Below are positions 16,061 to 23,677 of a stretch of 28,142 nt of DNA, in pieces; position 1 is the first letter of the stretch, and every line of letters starts with the position of its first letter. The notes under the pieces were generated by a model. It searched no databases. It was not told the DNA's origin and saw only the letters and a list, made by a program, of their open reading frames with translations. Source of the stretch: an uncultured Collinsella sp. (GTDB lineage Bacteria > Actinomycetota > Coriobacteriia > Coriobacteriales > Coriobacteriaceae); NCBI GenBank assembly GCA_958433005.1, contig CAUAWV010000030.1, positions 1-28,142 of the forward strand. Reading direction: 5' to 3'. The position numbers and the translations under genes are program-made.

Positions 16061-16711
16061 TTAGCGAAAATGAGCTCCGCGCACGCTAAACTTCGCGCGA
16101 GCCTTCGCCAGGCAGTCGTAATGACCCACGTTATGGGCATCGCTCGCGATGAAGCTGTACAGGTTCTGATCGAACAGGCGCTGTGCCGGCTTTTTCTCGC
16201 GACCAAAGCGACCGCCGGCAATAAAGTCCGCCGAAGCCTGCAGCTTGCAGCCCATATCGACCAGGCGCTCCGCCACGCTTACATCCTTTTGAACCGCACG
16301 ATAGCGCTCAGGATGAGCGATGATCACCTGGTAGCCACGGCACTGCAAATCGTAAATCGTGTTCTCGTACTCTCTAAACGCATACGCATCGGCATGCGTC
16401 GAAAGCTCGAGCAGAAACTCGTTGGTCCCATCGAAATGCAAGTGATCCGCGGCATCGATACCAAGCTCAACGAGCTTTCGATGGTTGACCTCGAAGCCCA
16501 TCTGGAGCGGAAAACCGTCAGCGTTATCGCGCAGCAGCTCAAAGGCATCCCACATCTTGTCGTAATCAAAATAGGGATCACGGCAGTGAGGAGTGCAAAC
16601 GATTCTGGTTACACCGGCCCGCTTGGCAGCCTCGAGCATCGCCAAGCTCTCTTCGAGATCGGCGGCGCCGTCGTCTACACCCGGCAAGATATGGCAATGA
16701 ATGTCACGCAT
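16061..16711 (-). CDS. cpsB: PHP-type protein-tyrosine phosphatase (CpsB/YwqE family)
   Basis: 216 residues. Metal-dependent phosphatase of the PHP superfamily that dephosphorylates the tyrosine kinase encoded just upstream. Metal-ligand motifs are in order: MRDIHCHILPGVDDGA at the very start, CTPHCRDPY (about 39-47), GFEVN (about 72-76), IIAHPERY (about 130-137) and ASDAHN (about 188-193). Cytosolic. The ATG is 17 bases after the kinase stop, with AAGG seven bases before it, so the two are one operon. The gene order cpsC, cpsD, cpsB matches the regulatory heads of capsule and exopolysaccharide loci in Firmicutes. Confidence 0.93.
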   Translation of the reverse strand: MRDIHCHILPGVDDGAADLEESLAMLEAAKRAGVTRIVCTPHCRDPYFDYDKMWDAFELLRDNADGFPLQMGFEVNHRKLVELGIDAADHLHFDGTNEFLLELSTHADAYAFREYENTIYDLQCRGYQVIIAHPERYRAVQKDVSVAERLVDMGCKLQASADFIAGGRFGREKKPAQRLFDQNLYSFIASDAHNVGHYDCLAKARAKFSVRGAHFR

Positions 16712-16728
16712 AGGTCAGCCTTAATCAA

Positions 16729-17466
16729 CTAAACGTTTGCTCGGTTGGTGAAGATGCCCTTTTTGGAAGTGCCCTGACCGTCGGAGCCCTTCTTAACCTT
16801 CTTACCGTCCTTGGTGTAGTAAGAATAGTAGTACTCGCTGGTCTCGGTCTCACAGTAATTCATGACGGTACCGATGAGCTTGACCTTCTCGGACTTCTTA
16901 AGCTGGGCGATAGCGTTGAGCGCCTCTTCGCGCTTGGTAAAGTCCTCGCGCACCACGAACAGCGCGCCGTCGGTCAGGCTGGCAATCTCGGCAGCATCGA
17001 TGAAGGTGCCGACCGGAGGAGCATCGAAGATGACGTACTGGAACTTAGCAGACAGTGCCTTGACCAGCTTGGCAAAGCGATGGGAGACGATGATGTCGGC
17101 AGGATTGGGAATATGCGGCTCGGCATCGAGGAAGTAGAAATTCTTCTGACCCGTCTCGACAATCGCCTGGTCGATAGAAACCTGCTCGGACAGGACTGCA
17201 TAGAGTCCGCCGCGGGAGCGGACGCCGAGCATATCGGCAAGGGACCTGCGACGCATATCAGCCTCGACCAGCAGGACACTCTTGCCGCTCGTGGCGATTG
17301 CCTGAGCAAGATTAATGGAAACCGTAGACTTGCCCTCGTTGGGAATCGAGGAGGTAACGGTGATGGTGCGAATGGGGTCGTCCACGCTCGCAAAGCGGAT
17401 GTTGGCCAGAAGGGTCTTGGCGGCATTCTGCACAACGAGCTTATCGGTGTTCTTTGCCTTAGCCAT
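16729..17466 (-). CDS. cpsD: Bacterial tyrosine kinase, CpsD/CapB family
   Basis: 245 residues. BY-kinase that autophosphorylates a C-terminal tyrosine cluster and modulates polysaccharide chain length and export. Walker A is SSIPNEGKST (39-48), Walker A' VLLVEADMRRRS (64-75), Walker B YVIFDAPP (144-151), and the tyrosine cluster is SEYYYSYYTKDGKK (210-223). No transmembrane segment: activation depends on the adaptor CpsC, encoded two bases upstream, as usual in Gram-positive bacteria where kinase and adaptor are split. AAGGTGG lies nine bases before the ATG, overlapping the end of cpsC, which implies coupling. Confidence 0.94.
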   Translation of the reverse strand: MAKAKNTDKLVVQNAAKTLLANIRFASVDDPIRTITVTSSIPNEGKSTVSINLAQAIATSGKSVLLVEADMRRRSLADMLGVRSRGGLYAVLSEQVSIDQAIVETGQKNFYFLDAEPHIPNPADIIVSHRFAKLVKALSAKFQYVIFDAPPVGTFIDAAEIASLTDGALFVVREDFTKREEALNAIAQLKKSEKVKLIGTVMNYCETETSEYYYSYYTKDGKKVKKGSDGQGTSKKGIFTNRANV

Positions 17467-17468
17467 GC

Positions 17469-18125
17469 CTATTTACCACCTTTCATAGCCGGAATTCGGC
17501 CAACAACGGGAATACCCAGGAGCTCTTCTGCCTCTTCGGCACCGCGGATGCGGGTATTGAGCATGTCCGCCAAAACGACATAGGCAACTGCGATAAAGAT
17601 ACCGGCGAGGAACGCGACGGCAATATACAGCGTGCGCTTGGGGCCGCTGGGGGCTTCGGGGGTCTTAGCCTCGTCGATAACGTTGATGCTCTGGGCAGCG
17701 CCGACGTTCTGAGCGACCGTACTCACCGAGCTGGCAATGGCCTTTGCGACCTCAGCCGTCTCCTTGGCATCGGTGCCGGTAACCGAAAGCGTAATGACAC
17801 GCGTGGTGGTCTCGGAGGAAACAGACACCTTGTAGTCATCCAAATCGGTGAGGCCCAGTTCTTTGGCGGCGCCGCTCTTAACGCTATCGCTATCCAGCAG
17901 CGTGGCGATATCGTTGGAAAGCATCTGGCTCGCCGAGAGATCGTTGTAGCTCATCTGACCGCTATCGTCGGTCTTGGCGAGAAAGTACATGCTCGACGTC
18001 GCGGTATAGGTGGTGTCCATCGCAACGAAGGACACGATGCCCATGGCGATCGCGCAGACCACCGGAAGGGTGATGACCAGCTTGAGGTGCTTCTTCAGCA
18101 GCTGGAACAGTTCGAGAAGGGTCAT
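17469..18125 (-). CDS. cpsC: Wzz/CpsC-type adaptor of tyrosine kinase
   Basis: 218 residues. Polysaccharide co-polymerase family membrane protein with two helices: about 16-36 near the N-terminus (LVITLPVVCAIAMGIVSFVA) and about 164-186 (TLYIAVAFLAGIFIAVAYVV), enclosing an extracytoplasmic Wzz domain. The short cytoplasmic tail after helix 2 ends with ELLGIPVVGRIP, the segment that contacts and activates the kinase in this family. ATG at 18125 has AAAGG eight bases upstream. First gene of the cpsC-cpsD-cpsB unit. Unusually, no glycosyltransferase, flippase or polymerase genes follow. Confidence 0.92.
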   Translation of the reverse strand: MTLLELFQLLKKHLKLVITLPVVCAIAMGIVSFVAMDTTYTATSSMYFLAKTDDSGQMSYNDLSASQMLSNDIATLLDSDSVKSGAAKELGLTDLDDYKVSVSSETTTRVITLSVTGTDAKETAEVAKAIASSVSTVAQNVGAAQSINVIDEAKTPEAPSGPKRTLYIAVAFLAGIFIAVAYVVLADMLNTRIRGAEEAEELLGIPVVGRIPAMKGGK

Positions 18126-18266
18126 GCAGCTTGCCTTTCATTTCCCCAGTTCGGATTGACAAAACTGTCCGTATGTTATCGCATCTTTTTACCGAGACCA
18201 AACTCTATACATAAGAAACAGGCTCTCCTGTAAAAATGTCGGAAGCAATCGTAAAATTGCACAACA

Positions 18267-18295
18267 ACGCCGCACCCGAAAGTCAAATGCGGCGT
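18267..18295 (-). terminator. Hairpin after the PhoR-like kinase
   Basis: Perfect 8-bp inverted repeat ACGCCGCA / TGCGGCGT with a 13-nt loop, 26 nt past the kinase stop. On the minus strand it is followed by TGTTGTGC, a weak T-rich tail. It probably ends pstB-phoB-phoR transcription ahead of the cpsC promoter region. The remaining bases up to cpsC (18126-18266) show a possible TTTACA-N17-TGTATA promoter but nothing stronger. Confidence 0.5.
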
Positions 18296-18320
18296 CTACA
18301 TCAATATCTGTGTTGTATCG

Positions 18321-19745
18321 CTATGCGAATGGCTCGTCCTGCTGTATGGGAAACGTCACCGTAATGGTGGTTCCCACGCCCAACTCGCTCGACAGATCGA
18401 GCGCGGCGTGATGATACAGGGCCGCATGTTTGACAATGGCAAGCCCCAGGCCGGTTCCGCCGCGTGCCTTAGACCTACTCTTGTCCACGCGATAGAACCG
18501 CTCAAATACCTTCCCCTGTTCTTCAGGCGCGATACCGATTCCCGTGTCGACAACAGCGAGGAACGGATGGCCTTCGTCGTTGGTGCCGCACTGCAACGTA
18601 ACCGTACCGCCGGGTCGATTGTAGCGGATGGCGTTGCTTGCCAGATTATAGATGAGCTCGTCGATCAAGCGCGACACGCCTTCGATGACCACAGGCTTGG
18701 TCTCATGACTTATCGTCACATTCGCCTGACGGGCGACCTGTTCAAGACGCTGCTCAACCGCATAGATCGCACGTGAGAGTTCAATAGGCTCCGTGGACCC
18801 AATGGGCACCGCCTCGCCCTCAGTTGCACGCTCGGCCTCGTCCAAGTTAGACAGCGTAAGGATATCGTTGACAAGCGCTGCCAAGCGGCCCGCCTCACGA
18901 TAGATGCGACCGCCAAAGTTGCGTAGGTCGTCCTCGCCCTCGACCATGCCGTTTGCGATGAGCTCGGCATAGCCCGAAATCGCCGTAAGCGGCGTCTTGA
19001 GTTCATGGGTGATATTCGCCGTGAACTCGCGGCGCATACGGTCGTTGTCCGCTAGCACCGCCATTTGGCGCTTGAGTTCCTGGCGCTGCGACTCGATACG
19101 CTCAAGCATGGGGACCATCTCGGCATAGGCGTGCTCATAGCTACGACGCGGGTGATCCAAATCCACCTCTTGCAACGGCGCGATGATGGCACGGGACTCA
19201 CGGCGCGCCATAAAAAACGAGAGCACTGCACCCGCTGCTGCGATAAGCAGCATCGGCGCCAGCATCGACAGCAAAATCGCCGCAACACCAGGCTGGGCCT
19301 GCGCCAAGCGAACGACCTGGCCGTTATCAAGGGTGACGGCGCGATACAGCATAATCTCGTCGAGTGTAGAGCTTGCGCGCTCCGCGGAACCCGAACCACT
19401 CTCAAAGGCCTCGATGACCTCGGGGCGATCGCCATGGTTGGGCAGTGTGGAAGGCGACGCCTCGTTGTCGTAGGCAACAGATCCGTCCTTATTGATCAGC
19501 GTGATACGAAGATCCTCGCGATCGAGGCTTCGCAAGAACGGAATGGGCTCCTGCTGCTCGTCGAGGGCGGCAGCAATGAGCTCGGTTTCCTGCGCCAGAT
19601 TGGCACTCGTGGCATCCGCCAAAGTGTTTTGCACAAAGAACGCACCCAGCACCGTAAACGCCACGATAACCGCCATGGCGCAGACAAAGATCGTCACAAA
19701 AACGCGGTGCGACAGCGTATGTTTTCCCTGGGGGGCGAAGACCAC
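18321..19745 (-). CDS. phoR: PhoR-like sensor histidine kinase
   Basis: 474 residues. Two membrane helices (about 14-37 and 155-179) enclose an extracytoplasmic sensor of about 115 residues. No obvious HAMP; a short coiled coil leads to the HisKA domain with FTANITHELKTPL (phospho-His 247). The HATPase domain has the N box LIYNLASNAIRYN, G1 VVDTGIGI, F box ERFYRVDKSRSKARGGTG and G2 GLGLAIVK. The start is GTG at 19745, three bases after the regulator stop, with GAGGAG overlapping that stop. PhoR is chosen because of its position after pstB and a PhoB-type regulator; the sensor domain itself gives no direct proof of phosphate sensing. Confidence 0.88.
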   Translation of the reverse strand: MVFAPQGKHTLSHRVFVTIFVCAMAVIVAFTVLGAFFVQNTLADATSANLAQETELIAAALDEQQEPIPFLRSLDREDLRITLINKDGSVAYDNEASPSTLPNHGDRPEVIEAFESGSGSAERASSTLDEIMLYRAVTLDNGQVVRLAQAQPGVAAILLSMLAPMLLIAAAGAVLSFFMARRESRAIIAPLQEVDLDHPRRSYEHAYAEMVPMLERIESQRQELKRQMAVLADNDRMRREFTANITHELKTPLTAISGYAELIANGMVEGEDDLRNFGGRIYREAGRLAALVNDILTLSNLDEAERATEGEAVPIGSTEPIELSRAIYAVEQRLEQVARQANVTISHETKPVVIEGVSRLIDELIYNLASNAIRYNRPGGTVTLQCGTNDEGHPFLAVVDTGIGIAPEEQGKVFERFYRVDKSRSKARGGTGLGLAIVKHAALYHHAALDLSSELGVGTTITVTFPIQQDEPFA

Positions 19746-19748
19746 GGG

Positions 19749-20477
19749 TTACTCCTCCGATGCGGTGGCCGCGGTGTCGTCGCCTTCGGCACCATCACCG
19801 GCAGAAGGCTCGGCCAGGCGATAACCCACGCCACGCACGGTCTCGATGGCGCTGGCATGCTCGCCCAGTTTTTGGCGAAGCGTCTGCACGTGCACGTCAA
19901 CGGTGCGCGAACCGCCGTCGAAGTCCCAGCCCCACACGCTCTGCAGCAACGACTCGCGGGTAAAGACCACGCCGGGCTTGCGCATGAGATACTCAAGCAG
20001 GTCGAACTCGCGCAGGGTGAGCTTAAGCAGCTCGCCGGCAACGGTCACCTCGCGATGGCTGGGCGAGAGCACGATGTCGCCCACACTGAGCACATCGCTC
20101 GCCTGCTTGACCATGCCGCCGCGACGCAGCAGTGCGCGGCAACGGCTCGCAAGCTCCATGAGCGAAAACGGCTTAGTCAGGTAATCGTCGGCACCGCCAT
20201 CGAGCGCCATCACCTTGTCGAGTTCGGTGTCCTTGGCGGTAAGCATCATGATGGGCACCGTCGCCGTCAGGCGATCGGCACGCAGGCGGCGCATAATCGC
20301 CAAGCCATCGGTGTCGGGCAGCATGATATCGAGCAGCACAGCATCGGGCACCCGTCGCGCCACGGCAGCTTTAAACTCGCCATCGCACGAAAAGCCCTCG
20401 GCCTCGATTCCCTGCTTGCGCAGCGCATAGACCGTCAAATCCCTGATGTTGTCATCGTCCTCGACGTAGTAGATCAT
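19749..20477 (-). CDS. phoB: PhoB-like OmpR-family response regulator
   Basis: 242 residues from ATG 20477, which has AAAGGGG six bases upstream; an in-frame start eight codons earlier is poorer. Receiver domain with acidic pocket VEDDD at the N-terminus, phosphoacceptor Asp50 in LLDIMLPDTDG, and MMLTAKD plus KPFSLMEL. The C-terminal winged helix has the recognition-helix segment SRTVDVHVQTLRQKLG and ends with VRGVGYRL. Lies 64 bases downstream of pstB and directly before the kinase, so it is probably co-transcribed as pstB-phoB-phoR and controls phosphate genes, including the candidate PHO box upstream of pstB. Confidence 0.9.
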   Translation of the reverse strand: MIYYVEDDDNIRDLTVYALRKQGIEAEGFSCDGEFKAAVARRVPDAVLLDIMLPDTDGLAIMRRLRADRLTATVPIMMLTAKDTELDKVMALDGGADDYLTKPFSLMELASRCRALLRRGGMVKQASDVLSVGDIVLSPSHREVTVAGELLKLTLREFDLLEYLMRKPGVVFTRESLLQSVWGWDFDGGSRTVDVHVQTLRQKLGEHASAIETVRGVGYRLAEPSAGDGAEGDDTAATASEE

Positions 20478-20517
20478 GTTGAACCCCTTTGCGGCCGGCA
20501 TGACCGCATCTTAACCC

Positions 20518-20531
20518 TAAAGGTACCTTTA
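20518..20531. promoter_or_regulatory. 14-bp palindrome between pstB and phoB
   Basis: TAAAGGTACCTTTA is a perfect palindrome centred 11-24 nt past the pstB stop and about 40 nt before the phoB start. It may be an operator, an attenuating hairpin or chance. Confidence 0.35.
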
Positions 20532-20541
20532 CGAGATGGTA

Positions 20542-21417
20542 TCAGCCAAAACGTCCCGTCAAATAATCCGCCGTGCGCAGATCGGACGGATTTTTGAAGA
20601 GCTGCGCGGTGGGCGCGTGCTCCACCAACTCACCCAGCAAGAAAAACGCGACCGAGTCGGAGATACGCGCCGCCTGCTGCATATTGTGCGTAACGACCAC
20701 CAACGTGCAGGTCTCCTTGAGCTCGCAGGCAAGCTGCTCCACCACCAGCGTCGACACGGGATCGAGGGCGCTCGTGGGCTCGTCCATCAGCAGAATGTCG
20801 GGCTGCACGGCAAGTGCACGGGCGATGCACAGGCGCTGCTGCTGTCCACCCGAAAGACCCAGGCCCGACTCCTTGAGCTTGTCCTTGACCTCATCCCACA
20901 GAGCGGCTCGACAAAGCGAATCCTCGACCAGCTCATCCAGCACGACGCGATCGCGCACGCCCATGCCACGGGGGCCGTACGCGACGTTGTCGTAGATGCT
21001 CATGGGAAACGGATTGGGGCGCTGGAACACCATGCCCACGCGCTGGCGAAGGCGGCAGATGTCGTAATCGCCCAGGATATCTTGACCATCGATCGCAATC
21101 TTGCCCTCGATTCGGCAGTCCTTGATACCGTCGTTCATGCGGTTAAAGCAGCGCAGCAACGTGGACTTTCCGCAGCCCGAAGGCCCGATGAACGAGGTGA
21201 TCTGCTTGTCGCGGATCTTGATATTCACGTCCTTGAGCGCATGATGGTCGCCATAGAACAGGTCGAGGCCCTCGACATCGATGCGCGTCGGCGAGGCGGC
21301 AAGATCCTGCGCCGTGGGGCGCGTCGCGTCTCCGACTTCGCGCTCGTGCGCAGCCTCGGCTCGCGCCTCCATTAGCTCCTCGAGCTCCGTGGGCTCTATA
21401 GCCACACCAGCCGTCAT
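20542..21417 (-). CDS. pstB: Phosphate ABC transporter ATPase PstB
   Basis: 291 residues. ATPase subunit of the high-affinity phosphate importer PstSCAB. Walker A GPSGCGKST (about 78-86), Q-loop segment VGMVFQRPNPFPMSIYDNVAYG, signature LSGGQQQRLCIARALA, Walker B ILLMDEPTSALDP and switch VVVTHNMQQA are all intact. An acidic N-terminal extension of about 40 residues precedes the usual start of the family. ATG at 21417 has GGAGG eight bases upstream; the GTG at 21432 overlaps that site. Unusual context: no pstS, pstC, pstA or phoU beside it; instead it leads into phoB-phoR. It must partner with permeases encoded elsewhere. Confidence 0.95.
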   Translation of the reverse strand: MTAGVAIEPTELEELMEARAEAAHEREVGDATRPTAQDLAASPTRIDVEGLDLFYGDHHALKDVNIKIRDKQITSFIGPSGCGKSTLLRCFNRMNDGIKDCRIEGKIAIDGQDILGDYDICRLRQRVGMVFQRPNPFPMSIYDNVAYGPRGMGVRDRVVLDELVEDSLCRAALWDEVKDKLKESGLGLSGGQQQRLCIARALAVQPDILLMDEPTSALDPVSTLVVEQLACELKETCTLVVVTHNMQQAARISDSVAFFLLGELVEHAPTAQLFKNPSDLRTADYLTGRFG

Positions 21418-21481
21418 ACCGCATACCTCCACGTCGATATCAATTCAGCAGTATCGATAGTAGAAACCGCGGCTCATACGC

Positions 21482-21509
21482 ACGTGAGCGCATTGTCAGG
21501 CGTTTGTAA
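21482..21509 (-). promoter_or_regulatory. Candidate PHO box upstream of pstB
   Basis: On the minus strand TTACAA, TGACAA and TCACGT are spaced exactly 11 bases apart (21504-21509, 21493-21498, 21482-21487). An 11-bp direct-repeat period with TGTCA/TGACA cores is how PhoB/PhoP-type regulators are known to bind. The site lies about 65 bases upstream of the pstB start and just past the end of the VanS-like gene. Confidence 0.5.
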
Positions 21510-21520
21510 GGGCGCCTACG

Positions 21521-22759
21521 CTACGCGGCGGGCAGCTCGATGGTAAAAACGGTATGCTCGGGCGTCGATTCGCACGCGATGGTGCCGCCATGCGCGCATA
21601 CAATCTCCTTGGCGATGGCGAGACCCAGCCCAGCGCCGCCGCGATTGGTCGCACGCGCCGCATCCAGGCGATAGAACTTCTCAAAGATCACCTTGAGCTT
21701 TGGCTCAGGGATCGGATCGCCCTGGTTTATAAATCGTACGCGCACGCCGCCGTTACCCAAACGTCTGGCCTCAATCGTGATCATCGAGCCCTCGTAGCTA
21801 TAGGCGACGGCGTTTTTCATGATGTTGTTGAACACGCGGGCCATCTTGTCGCCATCCACGAGCACCGTCAGGTCCTCGCGAATATCAACTTGGGCTTCCT
21901 TATGCTGCTCGTTGAGGATGGGATAGAACTCGTCAGCCACCTGAGCCAGCAGCAACCCCAGATCAACATAGCCGCGCGTGAGCACGATATCGTGGAAGTC
22001 AAAGCGCGTGATATCGAAGAACTCCTCGATGAGCGCATCGAGCCGGTGCGCCTTGTCGAGTGCCACGCCCGTAAAGCGCGCACGTTGCTCAACCGGCAGC
22101 TCAGGAGCCTCTTGCAGCAGCGAAAGATAGCCCACCACACTGGCAAGCGGGGTGCGTAGGTCATGTGCCAAGTACGTGACCAAATCGTCCTTGCGATGCG
22201 ACTCGTCACGCAGAGCTTGCTGCACCTTGCGCTCACGGTCACGCACGCGGTTAAGGGCGCCCTCGACCTCCAAGAAGTCGCCGTCGATGTTATCCCAGGT
22301 GTCGGGGTGATCGATCAGGCGATCTTGAATACGAGCGGCCAGCACACAATCGGCATGCTGCTCGCCCTGCTCGTAGCCATGGTAGTACAGGGCGCGGCCG
22401 CAAAAGAACAGCACGCACACGGCAAGCGCCAGCACAAAGCCAAGCATGTTGAATACAAAGCCGGCATCGAACAACACCGGCCCTTCGATGCCGCCGAGCG
22501 CCATGGCGCCAATCGCCAACGTCATGGCCCACGCGGCACCGCCAATCACCACGCAACGGCGCACGATTTCGAATCGATCGATCAGCAAAAAGCCGACAAG
22601 CAGCACCGCTAAGGCTCCGGCGATGTTGTCGATGCCAATCAGCAGCAGGCTCAGCAAAAAGAGCAGCACCGTCGCAAGCGCGCGGTTGTCGACGACTGCC
22701 CGTACGTATTCAAAGAGTCGATCGGGCACCTCGAATGCCTGCCTATCGTCTTTTGTCAT
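21521..22759 (-). CDS. VanS-like sensor histidine kinase
   Basis: 412 residues from ATG 22759, with GGGGA seven bases upstream. Four closely packed N-terminal helices (about 27-43, 46-64, 69-89, 103-122) leave almost no extracytoplasmic loop, unlike the two-helix VanS proteins. A linker leads to HisKA with DDLVTYLAHDLRTPLASVVG (phospho-His about 199), very like the VanS H-box region, then N box NNIMKNAVAYSYEG, FEKFYRLDAARATNRGGAGLGLAIAKEI. It follows its VanR-like regulator by 25 bases. Probably senses a membrane or cell-wall signal. No vanHAX-type ligase or dehydrogenase genes are near, so glycopeptide resistance should not be inferred. Confidence 0.87.
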   Translation of the reverse strand: MTKDDRQAFEVPDRLFEYVRAVVDNRALATVLLFLLSLLLIGIDNIAGALAVLLVGFLLIDRFEIVRRCVVIGGAAWAMTLAIGAMALGGIEGPVLFDAGFVFNMLGFVLALAVCVLFFCGRALYYHGYEQGEQHADCVLAARIQDRLIDHPDTWDNIDGDFLEVEGALNRVRDRERKVQQALRDESHRKDDLVTYLAHDLRTPLASVVGYLSLLQEAPELPVEQRARFTGVALDKAHRLDALIEEFFDITRFDFHDIVLTRGYVDLGLLLAQVADEFYPILNEQHKEAQVDIREDLTVLVDGDKMARVFNNIMKNAVAYSYEGSMITIEARRLGNGGVRVRFINQGDPIPEPKLKVIFEKFYRLDAARATNRGGAGLGLAIAKEIVCAHGGTIACESTPEHTVFTIELPAA

Positions 22760-22784
22760 ATCCACTTCCCCACCATCAAAGGCG

Positions 22785-23480
22785 CTATTCGATTATGTAG
22801 CCGACGCCCCAGACGTTTTTGATAAAGCGCGGCTTTTGAGCGTCGTCGCCAATCTTTTCGCGCAGGTGGCGAATGTGCACCATCACCGTATTGTTGGAGC
22901 CGGGCATAAAATCCTCGTTCCACACCGCGCGGAACAGATCCTCCACGGCTACCACGCTGCCGCGATGCTCAACCAGATACAGCAAGATGGAATACTCGAT
23001 GGGCGTGAGGCGTACCGGTGCACCGTCCACCGTTACGGAACGAGCATCGCGGTTGATCTCCAGGCCGTCGAGCTGGATGGTCGGCGACTCGGCCGCCTGC
23101 GAGCGGCTACCGTAGCTGGTGTAGCGGCGAAGCTGAGCGTGCACGCGCGCGATGAGCTCCAGCGGACGGAACGGCTTAACCACGTAATCGTCCGCGCCAA
23201 GCGAAAGGCCCTCGATCTTGTCTTGCTGGGCATCGCGCGCCGTCAGCATGATCACAGGATAGGTATGGCTGAAACGGATCGTACGCAGTAGCTCAAAGCC
23301 ATCGATATCGGGCAGCATGACATCCAACAGTGCCAGATCGAACTCCTGCTCCAGGATTGCCTTGGCAGCATCGGCCCCGCTATAGGCAATCTGGACATCA
23401 AAGCCCTCTTTTGTAAGGTAGATACCAACCAAGTCGGCGATGGCCTTCTCGTCATCAACTACCAAAATGCGCTCGTTCAT
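22785..23480 (-). CDS. VanR-like OmpR-family response regulator
   Basis: 231 residues. Receiver with acidic pocket VVDDE, phosphoacceptor Asp53 in LLDVMLPDIDGFELL, Thr80 in IMLTARD and Lys102 in YVVKPFRPLELIARV. The winged-helix domain has SNNTVMVHIRHLREKIG and ends VWGVGYIIE, as in VanR and related regulators. ATG at 23480 has GAGAGGAG five bases before it. A CATAAT -10-like box lies at 23501-23506. Divergent from the D,D-carboxypeptidase gene, which is the obvious candidate target. Confidence 0.9.
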   Translation of the reverse strand: MNERILVVDDEKAIADLVGIYLTKEGFDVQIAYSGADAAKAILEQEFDLALLDVMLPDIDGFELLRTIRFSHTYPVIMLTARDAQQDKIEGLSLGADDYVVKPFRPLELIARVHAQLRRYTSYGSRSQAAESPTIQLDGLEINRDARSVTVDGAPVRLTPIEYSILLYLVEHRGSVVAVEDLFRAVWNEDFMPGSNNTVMVHIRHLREKIGDDAQKPRFIKNVWGVGYIIE

Positions 23481-23677
23481 GCGTGCTCCTCTCGCGCTCC
23501 ATTATGCCCGAGGCGACGCACGCCACACACAACAAGCGTGGGTGATTAAGTCGGCCTTAAGCACCCTTGTGCCCGTTCGGGCGCGGATGTGGGCCACGCA
23601 CGCACGCGATGATCGCCGACGCCGGCAAACGATATACTCTAGTTCCAGAAGAGACCATCCCGTCGAAAGCGAAATCC
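23481..23677. promoter_or_regulatory. Divergent promoter region, vanR-like / dacA-like
   Basis: About 200 bp separates the two starts. Rightward, TATACT at 23633-23638 is a good -10 for the carboxypeptidase, putting transcription start near 23645. Leftward, CATAAT (23506-23501) is a possible -10 for the regulator. Between them sits a dyad TTAAG-TCGGC-CTTAA (23546-23560), a candidate operator shared by both directions. No -35 is convincing on either side, consistent with activator dependence. Confidence 0.5.

Noticed and set aside
19065..20597. 510-codon plus-strand open frame across phoR and phoB
   Set aside because: Register mirror of two genes in the same frame; both genes have complete two-component motifs on the minus strand.
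21521..23480. Vancomycin resistance locus
   Set aside because: Only regulator- and sensor-like genes are present; no D-Ala-D-Lac or D-Ala-D-Ser ligase, dehydrogenase or VanX-type dipeptidase is visible.
23567..23677. Upstream ATG starts for the D,D-carboxypeptidase
   Set aside because: They lie before or on top of the TATACT box at 23633-23638 and would place a charged segment before the signal peptide.
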